This document shows positions 46,332 to 54,836 of a stretch of DNA of 64,000 nucleotides, piece by piece. The position numbers and the translations under genes were made by a program. This DNA comes from Lachnospiraceae bacterium AM48-27BH (GTDB taxonomy: Bacteria > Bacillota > Clostridia > Lachnospirales > Lachnospiraceae). Location: NCBI GenBank assembly GCA_003478355.1, contig QUFC01000009.1:42265-106264 (forward strand), in the 5' to 3' direction. Below the pieces are notes generated by a model. That model was not told the origin of the DNA. It searched no databases and saw only the letters and a program-made list of their open reading frames with translations. Position 1 is the stretch's first letter. Every line of letters begins with the position of its first letter.

Positions 46332-46360
46332 AGTATAAAGGGTGTCAGCAAAAAAGTCAA
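46332..46360 (-). promoter_or_regulatory. Sigma-A promoter of the DUF819 gene
   Basis: Minus-strand TTGACT and TATACT with a 17-bp spacer, a near-consensus promoter. The remaining stretch 46361-46563 holds no gene I can support. Confidence 0.7.
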
Positions 46361-46563
46361 TTTTCAGACATAAATATCCTTAAAAGAAATTTTAATGCAG
46401 TTTTTTATATTTTCCCAGCTTTCAGAAAAAACAAATTTCTTTTTCTTATTTCGATTTAATGCCAATATCTATCATAGCTCCATCTGGTGAACCTGATCTT
46501 CGCGCAAGCGTGCCTCATTAGTATTTAGCGCCTTTTTGTGTAACAGGAAATTCCCTGCTACGC

Positions 46564-46602
46564 AAAAAAAGGATTCCACATGATCTCTCATATGGAATCC
46601 TT
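46564..46602 (-). terminator. Terminator of rpsF-ssb-rpsR
   Basis: AAGGATTCCA pairs with TGGAATCCTT, and on the minus strand seven T follow. Confidence 0.85.
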
Positions 46603-46668
46603 AAATGATGCTTCAAATTAATTAGATAAAACCTTACTTTATCCGTGAAAACCCTTATTTTATAAGGA

Positions 46669-46938
46669 TTACTCCATGGTGTAAGGCATCAGTGCCAGAT
46701 GACGTGCTCTCTTAACAGCAACAGTCAGAGCTCTCTGATGTTTTGCACAGTTTCCTGTGATTCTTCTTGGAAGGATTTTTCCTCTCTCAGATACATATCT
46801 CTTTAATTTGTTGGTATCCTTGTAATCGATCTCACCGTTCTTCTCGCCACAGAATACACAAACTTTTTTTCTTCTGCGAACTGCGCCGCCTCTTCTTACC
46901 TTAGCGCCGTCAGCTTTATCATTCTTATTGAATGCCAT
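46669..46938 (-). CDS. rpsR: 30S ribosomal protein S18
   Basis: An 89-residue ribosomal protein with a basic N-terminal tail, [12 protein letters not shown] and the core [23 protein letters not shown]. The Cys-x-x-Cys near the N-terminus marks the zinc-binding form. It is the last gene of the rpsF-ssb-rpsR operon, and S6 and S18 bind as a pair on the ribosome. Confidence 0.97.
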   Translation of the reverse strand: MAFNKNDKADGAKVRRGGAVRRRKKVCVFCGEKNGEIDYKDTNKLKRYVSERGKILPRRITGNCAKHQRALTVAVKRARHLALMPYTME

Positions 46939-46969
46939 GGTCCCTAACCTCCTTATTATAATCGGAAAC

Positions 46970-47431
46970 TTAGTTAAACGGAAGTCCTTCGTCCTCGACT
47001 CCGTCCGGGATGTTCATGAATCCGTCTCCAATGGCACTGGAAGGTGCTGGTCTGGACTGCTGATAGCTGTTGCCATAACCGCCTTCATTGCCGCCGGATG
47101 CGTTCTTGCTGTCTGCAAACTCCTGATCATCCACAACTATATCTGTCGTATAAACTTTCTGACCGTCTCGATTGGTATAGCTGCCTGACTGAATCCGTCC
47201 GGAGACCAGAACTCTCATGCCCTGTCTGAAATACTTCTCAGCAAACTCTCCTGCTCTGTCAAAAGCGACACAGTTGATGAAATCTGCTGTCTGCTCATTA
47301 CCATCCTGGTTTCTGCGGCCTCTACGGTCTACTGCAAGGGTATATCTTGCGATTGCCATAGTACGCTCGCCCTGGGAATATCTCACTTCTGGATCACGGG
47401 TCAATCTACCCATTAAGATTACTCTATTCAT
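46970..47431 (-). CDS. ssb: Single-stranded DNA-binding protein
   Basis: A 153-residue SSB with the OB-fold ([20 protein letters not shown]), a glycine/asparagine/glutamine-rich linker and the acidic C-terminal tip ending DEGLPFN, close to the usual DDDLPF. The tip recruits repair and replication proteins. It lies between rpsF and rpsR in the standard order. Confidence 0.96.
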   Translation of the reverse strand: MNRVILMGRLTRDPEVRYSQGERTMAIARYTLAVDRRGRRNQDGNEQTADFINCVAFDRAGEFAEKYFRQGMRVLVSGRIQSGSYTNRDGQKVYTTDIVVDDQEFADSKNASGGNEGGYGNSYQQSRPAPSSAIGDGFMNIPDGVEDEGLPFN

Positions 47432-47453
47432 ACGATCACTCTTTCTTTGTCAG

Positions 47454-47741
47454 TTATGCTTCCTGTCTTACGCATAAGTATCTGATAACTGGCTCCATAA
47501 TACGAATGTGTGCTTCCACTTCGTTTGGACATACAGAATCAGACTCGAACTGGATGAAATAGTAGAAAGCCTCTTTCATCTTCTGAATCTCGTAAGCAAG
47601 TCTCTTCTTACCCCATTCATCAACATTTGTCACAGTACCACCGAAACGGGTAATATAACCCTGTACTTTCTCGATAGCTGCGGCTCTCTCGTCATCTTCG
47701 AGTTTTGCGCTAAGAACAACGGCTAATTCATATTTGTTCAT
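47454..47741 (-). CDS. rpsF: 30S ribosomal protein S6
   Basis: A 95-residue ribosomal protein (MNKYELAVVLSAKLEDDERA ... EWGKKRLAYEIQKMKEA). I chose the ATG at 47741, preceded by AGGAGG; the frame is open far upstream through the leader without similarity. It is the first gene of the operon. Its leader carries a CCGAAC hairpin like the known S6:S18 autoregulatory motif. Confidence 0.96.
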   Translation of the reverse strand: MNKYELAVVLSAKLEDDERAAAIEKVQGYITRFGGTVTNVDEWGKKRLAYEIQKMKEAFYYFIQFESDSVCPNEVEAHIRIMEPVIRYLCVRQEA

Positions 47742-47762
47742 AGTATTTACCTCCTTTTGGTC

Positions 47763-47800
47763 TCTGGCCCCCGCCTTCAGTTCGGGAGCAAGGAATGATG
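47763..47800 (-). promoter_or_regulatory. Candidate S6:S18 autoregulatory leader motif
   Basis: In the RNA sense the leader reads GCTCCCGAACTGAAGGCGGG then GGCC. The CCGAA bulge region beside a short GC stem matches the described rpsF-leader motif bound by the S6:S18 complex. It lies between the promoter and the ribosome site. Confidence 0.6.
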
Positions 47801-47814
47801 TGTCACGAAAAATA

Positions 47815-47843
47815 ATTATAACAGAGAGTTCCGCTAAAATCAA
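47815..47843 (-). promoter_or_regulatory. Promoter of rpsF-ssb-rpsR
   Basis: Minus-strand TTGATT and TATAAT with a 17-bp spacer lie about 75 bases before the rpsF start. Confidence 0.7.
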
Positions 47844-47896
47844 GGACTTTTTGCGGCTTTTTTCGTGTTTTTTCTTTTTACTTTTTTCTGCCTTTT

Positions 47897-48106
47897 CTAT
47901 TTTGCTGGCTGGTCTCCTGGCTTTCTCAGCCCTCTGGTATTTTTCTCCACCAGCTTCCGCTCCACCATGATCTGATGTCCGCATCCCAGACATTTCAAGC
48001 GGAAATCCGCACCTACACGCATGATCTCCCACTCCTGACTGCCGCAGGGATGTGGTTTTTTCAATTTTACAATATCTCCAACTTCATATACGATGCTTCT
48101 GTCCAT
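47897..48106 (-). CDS. DUF951 family protein
   Basis: A 69-residue protein typical of Firmicutes, with VGDIVKLKKPHPCGSQEWEI and CLGCGHQIMVER. The cysteines suggest metal or nucleic-acid binding. It is commonly placed near rpsF or mechanosensitive channel genes. The function is not known. Two overlapping prolines end the basic C-terminal tail. Confidence 0.9.
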   Translation of the reverse strand: MDRSIVYEVGDIVKLKKPHPCGSQEWEIMRVGADFRLKCLGCGHQIMVERKLVEKNTRGLRKPGDQPAK

Positions 48107-48218
48107 ATCTGTCTTTTCCTATTTTTTGTTCCTATTTTTTGTTCCTATTTCTATGTTCTGATTTCTAGGTTTCTGTGTCTTCAGCTGCAAACCTGCGTTT
48201 TCCAGATTATCCATCAGC

Positions 48219-49229
48219 TTATCGCAAAATCACCTTGGCATTCCCCAGGATTTTTTCAATCTTACCCAGTTCTTCTTCCGTAAATGGTGCGCCCTTTAAC
48301 GCACCTAAATTAGCTAACAACTGTTTACTGCTGCTTGCGCCAACTAATACTGTCGTTACTTCCGGACGTCTTAAAATCCACCACAATGCCATCTGCGCCA
48401 ACGTCTGACCACGGTTCTTTGCAATTTCATTTAATTTCCGGATCTGTTCTAAATGTTCTTCTGAAAGATAACGGCCTGCCACGGTTGTTCCTTCCCTGGA
48501 AGCTCTGGAACCCGCCGGAATTCCATTTAAGTACTTATCCGTCAATGATCCCTGTGCCAACGGGCTGTAGGCGATACACCCCACGCCTTCTTCCTGCAGC
48601 ACATCCAACAGTCCATTTTCCACCCAACGCTCAAACATATTATAACGGGGCTGATGGATCAGACACGGCGTTCCATTGTTTCTTAAAATCTCAATGGCCT
48701 TCTTCGCCTCTTCTGCCTGATAGTTGGAAATACCCACATACAACGCCTTACCCTGTCTCACAATGTCTGATAATGCACCCATCGTTTCTTCCAGTGGTGT
48801 CTCCGGATCTGGACGATGGTGGTAGAAAATATCCACATAGTCCAGATTCATGCGTTTCAGGCTCTGGTCCAGACTGGCCATCAAATACTTTCTGGACCCC
48901 CAATTGCCATAAGGTCCCGGCCACATATCATAACCAGCTTTTGTGGAAATCACCATCTCATCCCGGTACGCAGACAGCTCTTCATGAAGAATTCTTCCGA
49001 AATTCTTCTCTGCCATTCCTTCCGCCGGTCTTCCATAATTATTAGCCAGATCAAAATGCGTGATTCCATGATCGAACGCGCAGGTAATGATTTCCTTCTG
49101 CTGATCCAATGGCTTTTCAAGTCCAAAATTCTGCCACAATCCCAAAGAGATCTGTGGAAGAAGCAGTCCGCTCTTTCCACAACGGTTGTATTTCATTTCC
49201 AAATAACGATTTTCTGCTGCCTGATACAT
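48219..49229 (-). CDS. Aldo/keto reductase (YghZ/GpR-like)
   Basis: A 336-residue NADPH-dependent reductase of the TIM-barrel AKR superfamily. The start MYQAAENRYLEMKYNRCGKS and SLGLWQNFG match the YghZ subgroup, which reduces L-glyceraldehyde 3-phosphate and methylglyoxal. The catalytic Asp/Tyr lie in FDLANNYG, with Lys in ISTKAGYDMW. A C-terminal NADP-binding motif is VLVGASSSKQL. AGGA precedes the ATG. An IS607 element ends only about 17 bases upstream of the start codon, so its original promoter has been displaced and transcription may now come from the element. Confidence 0.92.
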   Translation of the reverse strand: MYQAAENRYLEMKYNRCGKSGLLLPQISLGLWQNFGLEKPLDQQKEIITCAFDHGITHFDLANNYGRPAEGMAEKNFGRILHEELSAYRDEMVISTKAGYDMWPGPYGNWGSRKYLMASLDQSLKRMNLDYVDIFYHHRPDPETPLEETMGALSDIVRQGKALYVGISNYQAEEAKKAIEILRNNGTPCLIHQPRYNMFERWVENGLLDVLQEEGVGCIAYSPLAQGSLTDKYLNGIPAGSRASREGTTVAGRYLSEEHLEQIRKLNEIAKNRGQTLAQMALWWILRRPEVTTVLVGASSSKQLLANLGALKGAPFTEEELGKIEKILGNAKVILR

Positions 49230-49245
49230 CTGTTCCTGCCACTCA

Positions 49246-49420
49246 AAATGTGTGTAAATATACTCACATTGAGATAATGTAAACTCTCACAAGTTTTACT
49301 TACTGTTTCATCGTGTATGCTTTGGATTGACCAAAATCATATCTACTCACAAGTTCTTGTACACTCCACAGTCGTTAATTCCCGTGTAAGCCCACGGTAC
49401 ATACCTACGTTTGCGTTTAT
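49246..49420 (-). ncRNA. Candidate omega RNA (right-end guide RNA) of TnpB
   Basis: TnpB proteins use an RNA transcribed from the 3' end of tnpB through the element end, with the guide supplied by the flanking DNA. This noncoding tail has the expected place and orientation, contains hairpins such as CCGTG/CACGG and ACAAGAACTTGT, and ends at the terminal repeat. The implied guide would lie just below 49246, over the reductase ribosome site. Its extent is inferred. Confidence 0.45.
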
Positions 49421-50584
49421 TTATGCAACTTCGTAAGTCGTAGCATCTCTCAGATTAAGTGCAGCATTGAAATCTCTGTCTTCAATATAACCACAGTCAC
49501 ATTGGAAGATTCTGTCTGAAAGTTTTAAGTCTTTCCTGATAGCTCCGCAGCAGTGACAAGTTTTCGATGATGGATACCATCTGTCTACTACACGAAGTTC
49601 AATTCCGTTTTCCTTGCATTTCGCTTGAAGTTTTGTTCTAAATTCATAAAACTTCTGCGAAGCAACTGCCTTTGAAAGATGTTTGTTCTTCATCATTCCT
49701 GATACATTTAAATCTTCAATCGTTATATAAGATGGTTTGGTTTTCACCATCTCTGCGATTGTTTTGTTGATATAGTCAGTACGGATATCGTCTATTTTAT
49801 GATGAACTTTCTGTACCTTAAGCTTTTGTTTCTGTATATTCGCTCTTTGAGTGGACTCTCCTTCCTTTAAATTTTCATACTTTCGAGAAAGACTTCTCTG
49901 TTCCCGAATAAGCTGTTTTTCAAGTTTCTTTAATTTTGCGGATTTGTTAATGTTCTTATAAGTTTTACCATTCGAAACAATGGCAAAATCCTTTAATCCA
50001 AGGTCAATGCCAATTCCTTCATTGGAATTATCAGCTATCTTGTTATTTGGGATCTCTATAAGAACTGAAACATAGTATCGGTCAGCTTTTATTGAGACAT
50101 GACCGCTTTTCATCACATACCCGTCTTTGGTAGTAGGAACGTATCCTTTTTCTTTCATACGAACCCAACCAAGTGATGGAATATTCATTCTGTGTCTTTC
50201 GCATCGGCAATCCTTTGGATTATTCTTTACGAAATACATCTTCACATCAGATTTTCCCTTCTTTTTAAAATTAGGAAAAGCACTTTGATGTTTGAAAAAT
50301 CTGGTAAATGCGACACAGCCATTTTCGATTGAACGCTTTACAGATTTTGAACTGACTTCCTTCATCCATAGCTTATCTGGATTTTTAGGAAGATACTCAT
50401 TGTTCAGCCAGACACTAAAACTTTTACCGCTCATAAACTTTTCTCCATTGTCATGAAGTTCTTTGTTATGAGCGAGATAGAAGTTGTAAATATATCTACA
50501 AGCTCCTATTGTTTTACGAATCTTAACTTTCTGTTCCTCTGTCGGATTGATTTCCGTCTTGAAGCTCTTTAGCAATGTCCTCAT
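49421..50584 (-). CDS. tnpB: TnpB RNA-guided nuclease of IS607 element
   Basis: A 387-residue TnpB, the presumed ancestor group of Cas12. The RuvC acidic residues are intact in GIDLGLKDFAIVSNG, ITIEDLNVSGMM and DRDFNAALNLRDA, and the zinc finger has CHCCG and CDCG. An N-terminal helix-turn-helix/WED-like region precedes them. It overlaps tnpA by 62 bases in another frame. TnpB cuts DNA next to a short element-specific motif and helps retain the element after transposition. All catalytic residues being present suggests activity. Confidence 0.93.
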   Translation of the reverse strand: MRTLLKSFKTEINPTEEQKVKIRKTIGACRYIYNFYLAHNKELHDNGEKFMSGKSFSVWLNNEYLPKNPDKLWMKEVSSKSVKRSIENGCVAFTRFFKHQSAFPNFKKKGKSDVKMYFVKNNPKDCRCERHRMNIPSLGWVRMKEKGYVPTTKDGYVMKSGHVSIKADRYYVSVLIEIPNNKIADNSNEGIGIDLGLKDFAIVSNGKTYKNINKSAKLKKLEKQLIREQRSLSRKYENLKEGESTQRANIQKQKLKVQKVHHKIDDIRTDYINKTIAEMVKTKPSYITIEDLNVSGMMKNKHLSKAVASQKFYEFRTKLQAKCKENGIELRVVDRWYPSSKTCHCCGAIRKDLKLSDRIFQCDCGYIEDRDFNAALNLRDATTYEVA

Positions 50585-51185
50585 CCTTTTCTATTTGCTT
50601 TTTATACTTACGAAGCCCGTACAATCTACAGGAAAACTCATGGAGTATTGAAACAATATCCTGCACGAGTTCTTCTTGTGGTGATAATGCTTCATTATTT
50701 ACCACCATAATGGTTGTGTTAAACTTCATACAGAATTTTTCAAACCAATCATAACCAAACCTGATAAATCGATCTTTATGGGTTACAATTATGGTTTTGA
50801 TTTTTTGCTCCATTACTCCATCTAATAACTCATTCCACTTTTTACGATTGTAATTAAGTCCACTCCCATAATCTTCAATACATTGGTCTACAATCATTCC
50901 TTTGGCATTACAAAACTGTCTTAAAAATGCAACCTGGTTTTGTAAATCATCTTTTTGGTTTCTCGTAGACACTCTCGCATAAATAACTACTTGACGTTGG
51001 TCATTTTCGGTATTTATGCCTTTAAATTGAAGATACTGGTCGTAAGTGTAATAACGCCTGTCAGTTGGAGTTCGATTGGCTTTTAGAGTTCCTTCCCTAT
51101 CCCAGCGTTGCAATGTCTTAACAGATATGCCTAACAATTCAGCAAAATCTTTTGGCTTGTAATTTGTGATATTTGGTGTGTTCAT
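50523..51185 (-). CDS. tnpA: IS607-type serine recombinase TnpA
   Basis: A 220-residue transposase. The N-terminal MerR-like helix-turn-helix (DFAELLGISVKTLQRWDREG) binds DNA, and the catalytic resolvase domain begins VVIYARVSTRNQKDDLQNQV, with the nucleophilic serine in VSTRNQ. The arrangement of DNA-binding domain before the catalytic domain is diagnostic of IS607. These enzymes insert with little target specificity. One terminal repeat lies 16-36 bases upstream of its ATG and could be its binding site and promoter. Confidence 0.93.
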   Translation of the reverse strand: MNTPNITNYKPKDFAELLGISVKTLQRWDREGTLKANRTPTDRRYYTYDQYLQFKGINTENDQRQVVIYARVSTRNQKDDLQNQVAFLRQFCNAKGMIVDQCIEDYGSGLNYNRKKWNELLDGVMEQKIKTIIVTHKDRFIRFGYDWFEKFCMKFNTTIMVVNNEALSPQEELVQDIVSILHEFSCRLYGLRKYKKQIEKDEDIAKELQDGNQSDRGTES

Positions 51186-51287
51186 AATAGCTTACTCCTT
51201 TGAGTATATTTAAACACGTTTAGTCACATTCGTCAATTGTTTTAATTTCTTAACATTTTCTCCTTTTCATTTCTCATTACCACACAC

Positions 51288-52073
51288 CTATCGTCTATCT
51301 GATGTTTGCGCGTCTTCACTGCAATTCTCACCTAATACACATCTTTGGAATACCTGTCCGATGGGTTCTGTGATCACCAGATCCGCATGAGCTTCCTTTG
51401 CTGTCACTGACTTGTTGATCAAAACCAGCTTATTTCCCTCATAATAATCCACCAGTCCAGCCGCAGGATATACAGTCAGGGAGGTTCCGCCGATGATCAG
51501 CATATCCGCATGGCGAATAGCATTGACCGCCGCCGAAAGCACCTGCTGATCCAGTCCTTCTTCATATAATACCACATCCGGTTTAATGATTCCACCGCAG
51601 CTGCACCGAGGAATGCCCGCCGCATCTGCAACAGCTTCCAATCCATAAGCCTTTCCGCATCGCATACAATAATTCCGATGAATGGAACCATGAAGCTCCA
51701 GCACATTCTTACTTCCTGCCATCTGATGCAGTCCATCAATATTCTGGGTGATGACTGCTTTTAATTTTCCTTCCTGTTCCAGCTTCGCCAATGCCAGGTG
51801 CGCTGCATTCGGCTTTGCATTCCGGAAAATCATCTTGTTTTTATAGAAACGGTAAAATTCTTCTGGGTTTCTCATAAAAAAGCTATGGCTGATGATGGTC
51901 TCTGGCGGATAGGCATATTCCTGATTATACAAGCCATCCTGACTCCGGAAATCCGGTATTCCACTTTCTGTCGATACCCCCGCACCACCAAAAAACACGA
52001 TATGACTGCTCTCCTGTATCCACTGCTTTAAAATCTCTTCCTGCTTTACGTCCCGATCCTTTATCTCCTGCAT
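51288..52073 (-). CDS. NAD-dependent protein deacylase (sirtuin)
   Basis: A 261-residue Sir2-family enzyme that removes acyl groups from lysine using NAD+. Motifs are GGAGVSTESGIPDFRSQDG, ITQNIDGLHQMAG with the catalytic His in ELHGSIHRN, and four zinc cysteines (CMRCG, CSCGG). I chose the ATG at 52073, 8 bases after AGGAGG, over a GTG at 52082. The ORF before it, 52159-52434, reads in the same direction. Confidence 0.93.
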   Translation of the reverse strand: MQEIKDRDVKQEEILKQWIQESSHIVFFGGAGVSTESGIPDFRSQDGLYNQEYAYPPETIISHSFFMRNPEEFYRFYKNKMIFRNAKPNAAHLALAKLEQEGKLKAVITQNIDGLHQMAGSKNVLELHGSIHRNYCMRCGKAYGLEAVADAAGIPRCSCGGIIKPDVVLYEEGLDQQVLSAAVNAIRHADMLIIGGTSLTVYPAAGLVDYYEGNKLVLINKSVTAKEAHADLVITEPIGQVFQRCVLGENCSEDAQTSDRR

Positions 52074-52158
52074 CTCTGCCACCTCCTGTATGTCTTATGC
52101 CAGCCTTCTGCGTATGCAATTCATACACCGCATGAGCTTCTGCGTTCACAACATCCCG

Positions 52159-52434
52159 TCAGGTTTCTATTTTCCTACCATTCTGGACCTGCTCATTTAA
52201 CCACACCTGAGCCTGCTCCAGTCCGTCTTTATCAAATGGAAAATACCTGGTGATCTTTTCTTCGTCTGGCGTTGCAGCGGAGCACAGCTTTCCAAACCAG
52301 CAGATTGCCGCCAGCCGGTCTCCCTCTTCCTCACTGCTCTGCTTCTCCAGAACAAACCTCAGTTCTCCATCACTTCCTGTAAACCGGCTTTTTTTCAACA
52401 ATGGAATTCCCATGATGCCCTTCAGGTTTATCAT
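52159..52434 (-). CDS. Conserved-looking 91-residue protein
   Basis: GGAAGAAGA precedes the ATG at 52434; an internal ATG gives MGIPLLKKSRFTGSDGEL. The product has an aromatic-rich, acidic central region (ICWFGKLCSA, TRYFPFDKDGLEQAQ) and no membrane helix. It lies 15 bases after the PAP2 gene and 85 bases before the sirtuin. I do not recognise the family. Confidence 0.6.
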   Translation of the reverse strand: MINLKGIMGIPLLKKSRFTGSDGELRFVLEKQSSEEEGDRLAAICWFGKLCSAATPDEEKITRYFPFDKDGLEQAQVWLNEQVQNGRKIET

Positions 52435-52449
52435 TCTTCTTCCTTCTTT

Positions 52450-53091
52450 CTATCGATCTATCTCACGCAATGGGCGCCAACCATTATAAAGAAGCGTCAT
52501 CACCTCTGTCAGCAGCCATCCACACACTACATCAATCACCGAATGCTGCTTAATCAACATAGTAGACAAACAGATTGCCCAGGTCACTCCCCTGGAGATC
52601 CATTTCATCTTCTTATTATCCCGAAAACTACGACTCTGACAAATAATCCGGTGCACCGATACAGTACTGGAAACATGAATGGATGGACACACATTGTAAG
52701 GTGGATCCACAGACCGTAAAAAACGGACGATCTCCGCACAAAAATTATGCGTCGTAATCTCTCTCCTAAGATCCAGCCCATTAGGCCAAATAGCATAAAT
52801 CACCAGACAGATCGTTGCACCCCCTAACATGACAAAGCACAATTTCAGATAATCATAACGGCTTTTCAGCATAAACCAAATCATAAAAACCGGAACCCAT
52901 GCATACCACAGGAAATAGGGAATCACGAACCATTCACAAAATGGGATCCAATCGTCAACCGGACAATGAATGACCACCTTCGGTTCCTTCACCACCAGCT
53001 CCAAAAGCCCAAACCCCGCCAAAAATACAAACAGATACAGTCCCGCCAACGCATATTTATGTGTTTTGATCCAATGAAGCATACTGCACAT
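52450..53091 (-). CDS. PAP2 family membrane phosphatase
   Basis: A 213-residue protein with about six hydrophobic helices. It carries the phosphatase motifs NVCPSIHVSSTV (motif 2, catalytic His) and KQHSVIDVVCGW (motif 3). The first motif (KX6RP) is not obvious. Members dephosphorylate phosphatidic acid, undecaprenyl pyrophosphate or inositol phosphoceramide-like lipids. The 91-residue gene follows 15 bp later. Confidence 0.82.
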   Translation of the reverse strand: MCSMLHWIKTHKYALAGLYLFVFLAGFGLLELVVKEPKVVIHCPVDDWIPFCEWFVIPYFLWYAWVPVFMIWFMLKSRYDYLKLCFVMLGGATICLVIYAIWPNGLDLRREITTHNFCAEIVRFLRSVDPPYNVCPSIHVSSTVSVHRIICQSRSFRDNKKMKWISRGVTWAICLSTMLIKQHSVIDVVCGWLLTEVMTLLYNGWRPLREIDR

Positions 53092-53188
53092 GATTCCTTT
53101 CCATTCCAGCTTTTAAGCCAGACAACTGTTATTTCATTATGCTCATTATAACAAACACGTGTGAAAATTCCCATAGAAAGTTATTGCT

Positions 53189-53875
53189 TTAAAGAAGAAG
53201 TTTTCCCTTCACTTCCAAACCAATAATCCATGGCTGCTTCAATTCCAGAAGCTCCGTAATGCGCTTCTGTCTGGGGACACCAAGGACGATATTCGCCTTG
53301 AGTGTTCCCTTTTCTTTTTGGGAAAATTCAAAGCTGCGAATGTGAAATCCCATCTCTGAAATGCAGTTTTTCAGTTCCAACAGCTCACCCTGGCCACCGG
53401 CAATCTCTACGGTCAGTGAAGTCAGGGCTTCCCGATGCAGTCCTACGATGGAACCACGGCCAAGAAACATCTCCGCCAGCACCACAATGATCGAAGTGGC
53501 AACACCCAGATAGATCATCCCCGAGCCGACTGCCAGACCGACACCCACTGTCGCCCAGATCCCTGCCGAAGTGGTAATACCGCTGACGTTTTTATTTCTG
53601 GCAATGATTATTCCAGAACCCAGAAAACCGATCGCTGTAACCACACCAGCCGCCACACGGGACGGATCAACTCTCACATATTCACTCACCACATCGGTAA
53701 AACCATATTTGGAAATCATGACCATCAGTGCCGATGCCACGCCCACTACGGTATGGGTACGCACTCCCGCCGGTTTCCGCCTGTTTTCCCGCTCATGTCC
53801 AATGATTCCTCCGCAGAATCCCGCAATCAGCAGTCTGCCAATCATCATCAGTTCCTTCTCCAGTGCAAATTCCAT
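53189..53875 (-). CDS. MgtC/SapB family membrane protein
   Basis: A 228-residue protein with four to five N-terminal helices and the family signature GFCGGIIGHERENRRKPAGVRTHTVVG (shortened here to its start), followed by VAAGVVTAIGFLGSGII. The C-terminal cytoplasmic domain (about 150-228) is ACT-like. The family is linked to magnesium limitation and virulence in other bacteria; its molecular role is uncertain. It is preceded by AAGGGG. Between it and 54003 I see nothing. Confidence 0.88.
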   Translation of the reverse strand: MEFALEKELMMIGRLLIAGFCGGIIGHERENRRKPAGVRTHTVVGVASALMVMISKYGFTDVVSEYVRVDPSRVAAGVVTAIGFLGSGIIIARNKNVSGITTSAGIWATVGVGLAVGSGMIYLGVATSIIVVLAEMFLGRGSIVGLHREALTSLTVEIAGGQGELLELKNCISEMGFHIRSFEFSQKEKGTLKANIVLGVPRQKRITELLELKQPWIIGLEVKGKLLL

Positions 53876-54002
53876 GTAACCCCTTCTTCCGTTCTTTTTT
53901 CATGTCGATTCATTCACACATCGCTTGTATGATTTGTAAGATATGTTCGCAAGGAAATCTGCACTGGTCAAGATTCTATTTTCAGATATTTTTGAACTAT
54001 TT

Positions 54003-54836
54003 TCAGATTATGCAGATCAAACCATCATACGCTGCGTGAATCCCATATTTGCTTCCTTCTTGTTCCAATTCCTGCTGCAGCATTCCACAATTATGTGAAA
54101 AATGGGTTGCATATACTTTCGTACTTTTAGAGTAACAGCCATGCTTTTGTAACTCCTGTAAAAATTCCCAGTTTTCCGAAAATCCCATATGCCGTCCTTC
54201 TCTTGCTTTTCTAGCACCAAAGGTACAATCCAGACTGATCAAGTCAAAAGGCTTATTTCCCAGATGCGTATAGGTCTCCTCCAGAAGCAGCCCCGTATCA
54301 TTTCCATACAAAAACCGGCTGTTTTCATCCTCAATCAGATAGATCAGGCAGTCCTCCTGCGGATCATGCTGTGCAGGAATCGCAGTAACCGTAAGTCCAC
54401 ACAGCTTCACCGTTTCATACGGCACCAATTCATGAAACACAATCGACGGATTTTCCTCCATCCCAAACTCTTCCCTCAGGCTTCTCCTTCCAAATCCACA
54501 GACCTTTCTATTTCCATATACCAGAAGTGGACGCTCCCAGGCCGGTTTACAGTAATCAGCTGCACTTCGTCTGGTCAATTCAGCCCCATCAAAATGATCC
54601 GTATGAGAATGTGTTACAAACACAGCTTCCAACTGGCTCAAATCCAGGTTCCACCGCATTTTTTGATAGTAAATATCCGGTGTAAGATCAATTAGAATCT
54701 GATCATTGATCAATACGCTGCTGCGGCATCTGGCTTCTGCACTTCCTGCTCTTGCCGTTTTCCGACACAGTTCACAGGTACAAAACATCGCCGGGATTCC
54801 TTCTGCTGCAGCCGTTCCGAGATACTGTATTTTCAT
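54003..54836 (-). CDS. PhnP-like metallo-beta-lactamase-fold hydrolase
   Basis: A 277-residue zinc hydrolase. The N-terminus has MKIQYLGTAAAEGIPAMF and the Cys-x-Cys-x-x-Cys zinc site CTCELC typical of PhnP, the phosphoribosyl cyclic phosphodiesterase. The metal motif is THSHTDHFDG, with later His residues in IPAQHDPQ and ATHFSHNCG. The ATG overlaps the stop of the phosphodiesterase gene (TGATG), so the two are translationally coupled. With no phosphonate genes nearby, it more likely acts on a cyclic or ester phosphate made during breakdown of the imported sugar. Confidence 0.85.
   Translation of the reverse strand: MKIQYLGTAAAEGIPAMFCTCELCRKTARAGSAEARCRSSVLINDQILIDLTPDIYYQKMRWNLDLSQLEAVFVTHSHTDHFDGAELTRRSAADYCKPAWERPLLVYGNRKVCGFGRRSLREEFGMEENPSIVFHELVPYETVKLCGLTVTAIPAQHDPQEDCLIYLIEDENSRFLYGNDTGLLLEETYTHLGNKPFDLISLDCTFGARKAREGRHMGFSENWEFLQELQKHGCYSKSTKVYATHFSHNCGMLQQELEQEGSKYGIHAAYDGLICII

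Larger units (their letters stand above)
49246..51221 (-). mobile_element. IS607-family insertion sequence
   Basis: A roughly 2-kb element with a serine-recombinase TnpA and a TnpB nuclease in overlapping frames. Near-identical inverted sequences mark both ends: TGAGTATATTTAAACACGTTT at 51201-51221 and the inverse of TGAGTATATTTACACACATTT at 49246-49266. Both genes are intact, so it may be mobile. GC content is lower than the neighbours. The precise boundaries were not proven by an empty site. Confidence 0.85.
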
